A DNA stretch of 64,000 nucleotides from Asterias rubens. Lineage: Eukaryota; Echinodermata; Asteroidea; Forcipulatida; Asteriidae. The notes below the pieces were generated by a model, which saw nothing but the letters and a program-made list of their open reading frames with translations, had not been told where the DNA came from and did not search any database. Position numbers and translations under genes: made by a program. Below, piece after piece: positions 29,101 to 34,900 of this stretch (its first letter is position 1; every line of letters begins with the position of its first letter). The stretch is taken from contig NC_047065.1 in NCBI RefSeq assembly GCF_902459465.1, positions 1,415,309 through 1,479,308 of the forward strand, written 5' to 3'.

Positions 29101-30638
29101 TTGTGTGCTATCAGATGCTTGATTTCGAGACCTCAAATTCTAAACTTGAGGTCTCGAAATTCGTGGAAAATTACTTCTTTCTCAAAAACTATGTCAGTTC
29201 AGAGGGAGCCGTTTCTCACAATGTTTTATACTATCAACCTCTCCCCATTACTCGTTACCAAGTGAGGTTTTATGCTGATAATTATTTTGAGTAATTACCA
29301 ATAGTGTCCACTGCCTTTAAATATCCGCAACACTTGTGTTCTTCAGAGCAAGGCACTTTATCATAATTGCCTTCTCTCCACCCAGGAGTACAACATGGGT
29401 ATCGGTGAGAGCTGGGGAGCAACCTGCGATGGACTGGCATCCCCTATCCAGGGGGAATAGAAATATTCTAAGTCGTTTAATACCAAAGGAAACCAGATAT
29501 AAACACCCGCCTGATGAGCCGTAACTTTTGGAAATAAATGTCACAACATCAAACATTTTAAACTGGTTATTTGGGCTAACAATGGCCATGAGTGTGTACA
29601 AATTTCTGGCTTTGAAAACTGAAGTAGCCCTACAATAAAACAAGTAAAGTACACAAATACTAAAATCTATGCTTTGCCTTTGAATGACGTTTCAAACAAA
29701 TTATACTGACAAATGATTTATTCATTTTGGGTTTTATCTCATCCTAAAATCATCAGCTCTCTCAGTTTTAAAGTTTGCAAACAAGAACACTAACGTGGTA
29801 TTTGGATGATTTTCACCTTTGTCACATTCAGTTATTGAATATAATTAAGTGGCCCACATTTACAGATGTAACGAACATGGGTTAGCCACTTTTAAAGAGT
29901 AATAACTCTAATAATATGTAATAGTAATAAAGTTAAAACCAATATTTTTTCTTCTTCTTTGGAACAATCACTAGGTAAAGATAAAATCCTTTAAAAAATA
30001 AAACCCTTACAAATAAGTTACATACAGCTCCCCTGCCCTGCCCCGCCCACCCCAACACCCAACACACCCAAAAAGTAAACAAACCCTCACTCCCAACTCC
30101 CAGGTACCAATCCTACCACATTCTTACCTTCAAGGACCACCTCCTTCCCCGCCTTTTTGAGCGCTCGTACGGCCTCATCGTGGGTAGCGTCCCGCAAGTC
30201 CTCTCCATTCACGGACAAGATAGCATCTCCAACATACAAACTCTCGGTGTGATCAGCGGCAAGTCCCTTGAAGATTTTACTGATGATAATCGGCATTTTG
30301 TTCTCTTTCCCACCTTTAATGCTGACACCAAGGCCGCCAACTTCATGTTTGATGACTTTAACAACACGTTTTTGGTTGGCAATAGCATCTGGAATGTTGT
30401 CCGGGCCTTGGACTCCGTGCATGTAATCCGAATGGCGTAGCGAGTCATTTTTACCGGGGTTGTTGTTCTGTTCGGTGGGCCCCGTTCCCCCTCCGTTGGC
30501 AACACCATTTGGCTCATATCCATCCTCTAAACTGATGGTCAATGTTTCTTCTTCCAGGGTAGCCAACACTCGACACCATTGATCCCTTGCAAGGACCTCC
30601 AAAAGGCCTGATTTTCCGACGCCGGCGGCAGCCATCAT
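1767..30638 (-). CDS. SNTB1: Syntrophin (beta-1-like), spliced CDS of six exons
   Basis: Syntrophins are cytoplasmic membrane-associated adaptors of the dystrophin-glycoprotein complex. Their PDZ domain recruits channels and kinases, and the C-terminal SU domain binds dystrophin/dystrobrevin. CDS on the minus strand: join of 30638-30128, 10840-10434, 9769-9627, 4565-4366, 2801-2599 and 1859-1767, giving 518 aa, within the 500-540 aa usual for alpha/beta syntrophins. Domains: first half of split PH1 at residues about 8-40 ([13 protein letters not shown]); PDZ about 91-173 with [16 protein letters not shown] and [13 protein letters not shown]; second half of PH1 and PH2 through exons 2-4; SU in exons 4-6 ending in [11 protein letters not shown]. 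All junction phases agree (1,0,2,1,0). IEAHLFRV and HNAA look most beta-1-like, but a single ancestor of alpha/beta forms is likely. The start is ambiguous between adjacent ATGs at 30638 and 30635. Confidence 0.93.
2110..2364 (+). repeat. Family S1: two tandem tRNA-derived SINE copies
   Basis: Copies at 2110-2181 and 2290-2361 carry an A-box-like TAGCTCAGTTGGTAGAGC and a B-box-like GGTTCGAATCC. The second copy folds as a near-complete cloverleaf: GGCTAGA pairs with TCTAGTC, and there are D, anticodon and T arms. Its anticodon loop has C where the invariant U33 should be, and the T stem has a mismatch. A shared 5' extension (GATATTGACAAAATAGGGA) recurs at 21095-21165 on the minus strand, which supports a repeat rather than a tRNA gene. 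It sits in the intron between syntrophin exons 6 and 5. Confidence 0.75.
2599..2801 (-). CDS. SNTB1: Syntrophin exon 5: SU domain
   Basis: Acceptor tttccgtag then CTTCAACTTGG; joined to exon 4 it reads [20 protein letters not shown] and ...[28 protein letters not shown]. Donor GTAAGT. 203 bp, phase 1 in and 0 out. The LHYENGF and SSDDG...LDFG blocks are SU hallmarks. Confidence 0.94.
3178..3542 (+). repeat. Family B MITE-like element, copy 1
   Basis: About 365 bp, bounded by TTTAAAGCCATTGGACACTT and a matching inverted end (GAAAGTGTCCAA). The interior contains CATGTCATGACACGGCGAAAC (read on the minus strand) and CAAACCTGTGAAAATTTAGG. A full second copy lies inverted at 11678-12057. It has no ORF. 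It is in the syntrophin intron between exons 5 and 4. Confidence 0.8.
3945..4110 (+). repeat. Family S4 SINE-like repeat, copy 1
   Basis: It contains GTGGCAAGACATCTGCTCTG, a B-box-like GGTTTGAAACCCACC and the shared 3' body CACAGAAATCAGGGAAGTACTG...ACATCGATGTATGG. The same body is at 60963-61112. Confidence 0.65.
4366..4565 (-). CDS. SNTB1: Syntrophin exon 4: PH2 end and start of SU
   Basis: Acceptor ttcccctag at 4566-4567. The peptide LLYSGSPKG...[15 protein letters not shown] then [17 protein letters not shown] is a strong syntrophin signature. It ends ATT GCA TGT T with the consensus donor GTGAGT. 200 bp, phase 2 in and 1 out. Confidence 0.94.
4938..5108. repeat. Family E fold-back repeat, copy 1
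   Basis: Ends are TTCATACTTCC...GAATGCGA and TCGCATTTGCAGTATAAGTAT in inverted orientation. The interior has two TGACGTCA-like sites. Related copies: 15555-15731, 38343-38461 and 47811-47943. Confidence 0.7.
5625..6020 (-). repeat. Probable SINE, minus orientation
   Basis: A short (TAA)-rich start and TTTATAAAGGGCTTTATCAC on the plus strand look like the reversed 'ataaagcgctttataaa' tail of a SINE. Further right are GTGCACTTGGTTCTTTTACTT, GACACAAGTGTCACAACAAGGACTCGAACCC (split by the B-box) and a tRNA-like end. The same body, in plus orientation, is at 35049-35398. Confidence 0.5.
6170..6560. repeat. Diverged MITE-like repeat (family K)
   Basis: The AT-rich block includes TTTGGTTATTGG near one end, CAGGAAGCATAATCCCTAATTGG, and ATTACCAAACGTATACCTTCCCTTTAA at the other (two inverted CCTTTGGTAAT-type ends). 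Similar blocks are at 11395-11680, 20250-20540, 26833-26990 and 61735-61910. The 133-codon open frame inside is incidental. Confidence 0.5.
7040..7165 (-). repeat. Family H repeat with histone-like stem-loop, copy 1
   Basis: Read on the minus strand it has a hairpin with CTGACAA then GGACAG-loop-CTGTCC then GAAAC, followed by GGTTCTTCTCAGAACC (7098-7113) and CTCAAAAGAGATTTAC. A 15 bp ACATAGATTTACAG tandem precedes it on the plus strand (7031-7070). Other copies: 9358-9440, 44055-44150 and, more diverged, 6770-6960 and 54905-55015. Confidence 0.6.
7826..7965 (+). repeat. Family C repeat, copy 1
   Basis: Consensus elements: GGCCTGGAATTTCATCTT, GGGCAAGGCCATTTTCATTTTG, AAATCTTAAAGTC, GGGGCCCCAA..AGACTGGGGACA, GAGGCCATGACCTC. 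The family recurs at 16766-16912, 46131-46262, 48278-48490 (diverged), 49288-49440 and 61118-61230. It is partly self-complementary and has no coding frame. Confidence 0.75.
9358..9440 (-). repeat. Family H repeat, copy 2 (truncated)
   Basis: Plus-strand TAAATCTCTTTTGAGTAGTG then GGTTCTGGAAAAGAACC (9383-9399) mirrors the copy at 7040-7165. On the minus strand the stem-loop reads GGTTCTTTTCCAGAACC, followed by ACTACTCAAAAGAG. The hairpin upstream of it is cut short. Confidence 0.6.
9627..9769 (-). CDS. SNTB1: Syntrophin exon 3: PH2 middle
   Basis: A short exon read in a frame without its own long ORF. Acceptor ...gcaattag precedes ACC CAT ACA GAT; the peptide runs [20 protein letters not shown], then [15 protein letters not shown], and ends LLATR with the Arg codon split (AG|G). 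Donor GTAAAA. 143 bp, phase 0 in and 2 out. The AITDKD-LMYDSVP stretch is typical syntrophin PH2. Confidence 0.92.
10434..10840 (-). CDS. SNTB1: Syntrophin exon 2: end of PDZ, PH1 second half, start of PH2
   Basis: Acceptor ttttcag is directly before TGAAATAC at 10840; with the G of exon 1 it makes GTG AAA TAC (VKY), continuing [11 protein letters not shown]. The exon ends ...GWLCEQ at 10434 with donor GTACTG. 407 bp, phase 1 in and phase 0 out. It carries the conserved GWD, NDPE and W(F/T)xA(L/I)QA positions of syntrophin PH regions. Confidence 0.93.
10995..11380 (+). repeat. Family A MITE-like element, copy 1
   Basis: About 386 bp with terminal inverted repeats TTAAAGACACTGGACACTAT...and ...ATAGTGTCCACTGCCTTTAA. 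The interior has ATATCTCAACAT, AACAAACCTGTGAAAATTTGAG, TCAGATGCTTGATTTCGAGACC and TTACTCGTTACCAAGTGAGG. Full copies lie at 28938-29320, 33514-33877 (inverted) and 56807-57160, with fragments at 43976-44042 and 47955-48074. It has no ORF. Confidence 0.85.
11678..12057 (-). repeat. Family B MITE-like element, copy 2
   Basis: About 380 bp, in inverted orientation relative to 3178-3542, to which it is closely similar through TCATGACACGGCGAAAC, ATCGAGAATTACGGATT and both TTTAAAGCCATTGG-type ends. It lies in syntrophin intron 1. Confidence 0.8.
12590..13110 (+). repeat. Degenerate tandem array around TATTGACTGG / CAACTGGGC
   Basis: TATTGACTGGA(T/G)GA is followed by TACAACTGGGCAATA about ten times at irregular spacing of about 35-60 bp, heavily diverged and with no continuous reading frame. 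It reads as an old minisatellite in syntrophin intron 1. Confidence 0.6.
13740..14030. repeat. Dispersed repeat with GGTGTCCAAA blocks, copy 1
   Basis: It shares GTGTCCAAATT, CCAAATTGTTCACATACAA, AAATGACAGATAAAA and a gapped AAAACCCTTCTGGCTATC with 15872-16110. A weaker relative (GGACACCC, TTGTTGACACC) is at 51745-51850. No coding frame is convincing. Confidence 0.5.
14885..15312 (+). repeat. Tandem repeat of about 145 bp, three copies
   Basis: Copies begin near 14885, 15021 and 15166. Each contains TATGCAAA(A/C)TT, CAAAACCGTTTGACAGAATA, CCCATCATCA(A/G)TA and CTCGCTAACCCTTGTTGATG. The copies are imperfect and differ in length by indels. Confidence 0.75.
15555..15731. repeat. Family E fold-back repeat, copy 2
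   Basis: TACTTCCTGCAAATGCGAATGC at the left pairs with GCATTCGCATGTACAGGAAGTA at the right. The two ends are inverted copies about 130 bp apart. Confidence 0.75.
15872..16110. repeat. Dispersed repeat with GGTGTCCAAA blocks, copy 2
   Basis: Partner of 13740-14030. The phrase GGGTGTCC occurs four times within it. Confidence 0.5.
16540..16576 (+). repeat. 12 bp tandem (GGGGAATTCCTG), three copies
   Basis: Three near-perfect direct copies, each containing an EcoRI-type GAATTC palindrome except the last. Confidence 0.8.
16766..16912 (+). repeat. Family C repeat, copy 2
   Basis: CAGGGCTGGAGTTAAATCTT...GCAATTTTCATTTTGCAAAG...AAAATCTTGAAGTCCAAGGG..CAACAGAGGCC matches the copy at 7826-7965. Confidence 0.75.
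17666..17743 (+). repeat. 19 bp minisatellite, four copies
   Basis: Unit CACCTTGCCTGAGGTTACC, with a few substitutions (GAAG, TAAG) in the outer copies. Confidence 0.85.
18113..18206 (+). repeat. (AAAC)n microsatellite, about 23 units
   Basis: Uninterrupted AAAC repeats over about 94 bp, so probably length-polymorphic. Confidence 0.97.
20086..20119 (+). repeat. (AAT)n microsatellite
   Basis: About 11 AAT units, followed by CATTTCTATGGAGCTCTACA. This arrangement resembles the reversed 3' tail of a SINE. Confidence 0.9.
21095..21165 (-). repeat. Family S1 SINE fragment, minus orientation
   Basis: On the plus strand AATTGAGCTATCTCGCCCTA then GTCGGCGATCTCCCTATTTTG then TCGATATCTTTA is the reverse complement of the A-box and 5' extension found at 2262-2310. 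Confidence 0.7.
23090..23227. repeat. Family D fold-back repeat, copy 2
   Basis: AAAATATTGCTTACCAGAAT...GGTATCCTGCTTATTTTTGCTAAG...GCTCTATGAAATTGGGGC matches the family's CTTACCAGCC / AGCAGGATA / ATGAAATTGGGCC elements. Confidence 0.65.
25777..26025. repeat. Family D fold-back repeat, copy 3
   Basis: Best-preserved ends: GGGCCCAATTTCAT at the left and ATGAAATTGGCCCC at the right, inverted, with GTAAGCAAAGAATT(G/C) repeated inside near both ends. About 249 bp. Confidence 0.8.
26600..26722 (+). repeat. 14 bp minisatellite, about nine copies
   Basis: Unit TTACAATCTTTGTA, almost perfect, with one TATATTA variant. Because 14 is not a multiple of three, the repetitive open frames across it ([13 protein letters not shown]) are accidental. 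Confidence 0.95.
28938..29320 (+). repeat. Family A MITE-like element, copy 2
   Basis: Full length (383 bp), same orientation as 10995-11380 and very similar throughout, including CCTCTCCCCATTACTCGTTA and the terminal AATAGTGTCCACTGCCTTTA. Confidence 0.85.
30128..30638 (-). CDS. SNTB1: Syntrophin exon 1: N-terminal PH1 half and most of PDZ
   Basis: The exon starts at tandem ATGs (30638, 30635; the second has G at +4) and ends with CTT GAA G at 30128, followed by donor GTAAG. It encodes the split-PH1 first strand set, an acidic/Asn-Gly linker and the PDZ up to GKEVVLE. Phase 1 out. The frame stays open slightly further upstream, but without an ATG. The shared promoter with MCAT lies directly upstream. 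Confidence 0.93.
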
Positions 30639-31669
30639 GTTGACAAAATTTCGGCACACCAGTTTTGTTAAAAAACATCTACTTAAAAATCCTACTCTGC
30701 ATCCGGATCCAACATTGCTTACCGATGGTTAGAACAGTAAATAAACAAGCAATCTCCCTCGTTTGATGTGGTCTGGTACCCTGTTCCAACTACACCACAC
30801 ACAATCTCTGATATCCATAAACCATGCCAGAGCGATTGGTGGCGCTGTTGATAAAACATGTGTATTTTTGTGTAAGCAGAAATCACAACATGACATGAGT
30901 TTCGCGCGTGAGTATTCATGTTTTGATCCTCAGTTTGATTTTGTTTTAAAGTAATTGAATAATAACAATGACAGTGGTTACAATTATGGAATTTTTCTAA
31001 GATCTATAGTTTTCACTGATGCCTGGGGACATTCTAGAACAAAAATCATAAAGTATAATAAACTTAGTTTTTTTACTTTGCCAAGCAAATTCAATCAATT
31101 CCATATAATTTAGTTGCTGTAGTAAAAGTATGTCATTTGTAGTACTAGAAGTGTACCTCTGTCACCACTGTATGGTTCCGTTTTCAAACCAATCCATAAG
31201 TTTTATTGCGAATAGCAAAATATCAAGAGCGGGCGCTGTTGAACTCACACAAAGGTATAGGTGTTGCGTGTGCGAGTCGTAGAAACGGCATAGAAACCGC
31301 CCCATAATCCTTCCCACAATGCATTGCGGTTCTGAATCGTGATAAACCTTATTGGCACTCGCAGCGTAGAGTTGTGCAGAACGGCATTCGACTCTGGAGG
31401 GGCTCATGTGTTCTTGCTCACCAGGTTCCGTGGGCGGAGCCTAATGGATTGGTCAATTGTTTTTTGACCTGCTTCTCTTTATTGACCATGCGTACCTGCG
31501 CCATGTTTGGTAGTTCCCATGTTTAAACCACATAACTTTAGAAAATTAAATGTTTATATATATTGTTGACATTTTTCTCAGATTTACACTTGGATCATGT
31601 GACGACACTTCAGCAGCATCTCAGGCCAGACATAATGACTTGAATGCGGATAATCGTTGGAGAGACATT
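30639..31669. promoter_or_regulatory. Divergent promoter region of syntrophin and MCAT
   Basis: About 1.03 kb separates the two start codons, which point away from each other. No repeat family intrudes between about 31160 and 31500, unlike most non-coding DNA here. That part is richer in GC and CpG and holds two CCAAT-type sites (ATTGGT near 31447, CCAATC near 31190). No TATA box is evident for either gene. A good 3' splice site (catttttctcag near 31579) suggests an untranslated MCAT exon upstream. Confidence 0.6.
31311..31329 (+). promoter_or_regulatory. ZNF143/THAP11-like promoter motif candidate
   Basis: TTCCCACAATGCATTGCGG resembles the TTCCCAGAATGCA(A/T)TGCG core found at many vertebrate bidirectional and housekeeping promoters. 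It is a one-site match by eye, with C for G inside. Confidence 0.35.
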
Positions 31670-31925
31670 ATGGCCAAGGTTATCTTTAAGACTACAGTGG
31701 ATCTATCACAGCGGATAAGACTTGGCGTCTTACTCACAAGACTCGGCCAAAGGACTGCTCCAAACATCCACAGATCCATCACGACAACAACACTGAGTTT
31801 TCAAACCTCATTAACAAACCTTTCCCCTAAGAATGGATTGCATCTTGACAGGACGGAATTGATGGGAAAGGGGGTCTTCTACCTCCAAAGAAGACATCTA
31901 TCATCTGGGAGTAACGATGAGGATG
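31670..31925 (+). CDS. MCAT: MCAT exon 1: transit peptide and linker
   Basis: Start ATGG at 31670 opens a basic, hydroxylated, acid-poor stretch with RIRLGVLLTRLGQR. The exon ends SSGSNDED plus one base (GAT G) at 31925, with donor GTGAGA. The F-family repeat begins only about 13 bp past the donor. Confidence 0.8.
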
Positions 31926-34900
31926 GTGAGAGAGGAAAAGGCTGTGTCCGAAACAGTATGGCTACAGCTACGGCTAGATCAGCGCGTTGTGTCAGTGTTG
32001 AAGAATAGGCAGATGAGCCCGATCTAGCCGTAGCTGTAGCAGAAGTCACCGTTTTGGACACAACCTTAACATCTAAGAAAGTTGAGGTCAAAGGTTAAAG
32101 GTGATGGACTCCTTTTGAGATCCCTGATTCAAAGGAATTCCTGATTGAATCAAAAACTGATGACATAGTGAAATGTTTTGGCAGATTTTGTTGACACTTA
32201 TCAAATGTAATTTTGAAATGGTTGTTTTAATTCTCACAATATGTTTAATTTATTTATTATTTATTTATTTCCAGGCAAACAGTTCATACAAAGAATAGGC
32301 AATAAAAATAAGACTACACAGAGAACAAGCCTGCGGATAACCAAAAAGCGAAAATAATCACTATCTAAAGGCGATCCAGACAATAAAAATAACAAAGGCA
32401 CAACAGGGTTATTAAGTTATTATTGTTCAATGAATTTTTATGATATCTTAAAAATAATTGATTCTCATTCAGAGAGCAACAGTCCTGATCAGCATTCCAT
32501 TCCACAACCAGCCAAGGAGCGATTCCAGACTGTCAAGATATTACTGGATGAAGCCAGTCTACAGAACAAAAGAAGGGATCCATTTGACTTTTCTGATGTT
32601 CCACAACGCACCAATTTAGTAACAGAGAACCACAAGACGTCAAGTGGTCGCAAATCAAAACAAGATCCTCGAGAGATGTCAACTTTTCTTTTCCCTGGTC
32701 AAGGTGAACAATAATCTTAATCAGTTTGTATCCTTAGCATGTCATGGCTGAACAGTCTGGTGTACTGGACTCAGGTTCTGGTGGTTAAGTGATGGGAGTA
32801 TGGGTTCGAACCCCCATCAAGACACTTGAGTCCTTGAGTTACCTATGAGGGTAGAGGCTGCCAATTGTTACAAAACTTATGCAAATGTATTTAGTCCACT
32901 CGTGCAACATTTTTTGCTTAAGTTGTGCTTCACTAACACTCCATGGACACACCCAGTCGTGTTTGACCATTACGTTAGAGGACACCATTGTACTACTGTT
33001 CCTGTATTGAAGCAATCCCTGTTGATTTCGAATCCCCCAGCTAATTGCTGATTTCACAACGACTAGAATAAATATTGTCGTCTAGTTACTGAATCACAAT
33101 TTCTTGATTTGTGTAATTCATAATCATTACCAATGTTTGTAAGAGAGAGATTGGCTGTTGCTAGCTTGGCGTTTATATTCCTTTGTGGGAGTTTGCCGAG
33201 TTCCTGTGTTTAGGATATGTGCGCTTTATTTATATTATTATACTTTCTGTCCTGATTCTTCCTTACAATGCAGGGAGTCAGTTTGTAGGTATGGGTCGTG
33301 ATCTTCTAAAGTATTCGAACGTAAAGGACATGTTTAGCATCGCATCGGACATCCTTGGGTACGATCTGCTGGACTTATGTCTGAATGGAACACGAGAGGA
33401 ATTGAATCGAACAATACATTCCCAGCCAGCCGTTGTCGTGTGTTCTCTCGCCGCTGTGGAAAAACTAAAAGAAGAACAGCCCAAGGTACTTTTAAAACAA
33501 TTGTTATCTTCATTTAATGTCACTGGACACTATTGGTAATTACTCAAAATAATTGTTAGCATAAAAACTTACTTGGTAACAAGCAAGGGAGAGCTGTTGA
33601 TAGTATAAAACACCGTGAGAAACTGCTCCCTCTGAAGTAACGTAGTTTTTGAGAAAGAAGTTATTTCTCAGTAAAATATTTGAATTGATTTCGAGACCTC
33701 ACGCGAAATCAAGCATCTGAAAGCACACAACTTGGTGTTTTTTCTTCTATTATTATCTAGCAACTTCGACAACCAATTGAGTTCAAATTTTCACAGGTTT
33801 TTTATTTTGTACATGTTGAGATACACCAAGTCAGAAGACTGGTCTTTGACAATTACCAATAGTGTCCAGTGTCTTTGAAGGGGCTTTGTTATAATAGGTT
33901 GTCATGGCCTTCATTTTCAGATCAACTTTTGAAGAAAGATTCATATTGTTGATTTATGGTTTTTACCCATATACACCGATTTATATTGTTGTTGGTTTTT
34001 ATTTTGGTCATCTTTTTAGCTGGTGGAGAATTGTGTGTCGGCAGCTGGTTTCAGTGTGGGGGAATTCTCCGCTTTGGTCTTCTCTGGTGCCCTCGACTTT
34101 GAAGATGGTAAGAAGACATTGGACTGGTCTCCTGTCTTTATCCCAATGATAAAGAATGATAAAGACAGTAAGAAGACACTAGACTGGTCCCCTGTCTTAA
34201 AGACACTGGTCGTACAGACCCAATAATTTCATTCGATACAATGATTTCATTGGTTACAATGATTTCATTGGATACAATGATCTCACTGGATAGAATGATT
34301 TCATTGGATACAATGATTTCATTGGATACAATGATTTCATTGGATACAATGATTTCATTGGATACAATGATTTCATTGGATACAAAGGTTTCATTGGATG
34401 AATGTGCAGTGGCGTAAGCTTTCCATATCTGTGTTGTGATTGGTCCAAGGTGATGTAGTTTGTCAGCTTGCACTTTCTATCGCCTGCATGCTGCGAGTGG
34501 ATAATGTTGTGTATATCAACATGCAGTGGTGTTTTATTCACTATGTGATATGTGCACATGTAAGTGTGATTTGACTGCGAATCTCCTTGTGAAACAAGTG
34601 GGAGGTCGAAGGTAACATCCAGTCAGGCTGGTATTTGGTGTTATTCGCGAGCCTAGAAGTGTGACTTTAGATGTTCAGGCCTAGGAGACTCCCTCTTTGG
34701 TATTTTATTTTACAATTAATATTGTGAAAGTAGGATTTAAAGATGATATAATTTATTTTTTCTTTCACAGCTATTCAACTGATCAAAATCCGTGCTGAGG
34801 CGATGCAGCAAGCATCAGATGTGGTTCCTAGTGGTATGCTGCACGTGATTGGTCGTGCGTCAACTAGATTTAAGATGATGTGTCGAGAAGCAGCTGATTC

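Larger units (their letters stand above)
10841..30127 (-). other. SNTB1: Syntrophin intron 1 (19.3 kb)
   Basis: Bounded by the exon 1 donor and exon 2 acceptor, so it lies inside the PDZ coding region (after VVLE). I found no supportable exon in it on either strand. It holds copies of families A, B, C, D, E, K and S1 plus several tandem repeats, listed separately. Long stretches around 16900-18100, 21170-23050 and 23700-25700 are plain AT-rich DNA with homopolymer runs and no recognisable feature. Confidence 0.85.

Noticed and set aside
31550-31669. Upstream in-frame ATG for MCAT
   Set aside because: A strong acceptor-like site (catttttctcag, near 31579) lies between it and 31670, and the 31670 start gives a typical mitochondrial presequence.
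34138-34559. Repetitive minus-strand proteins over the 18 bp array
   Set aside because: The frame is open only because 18 is divisible by three; no start context, splice partner or conservation.
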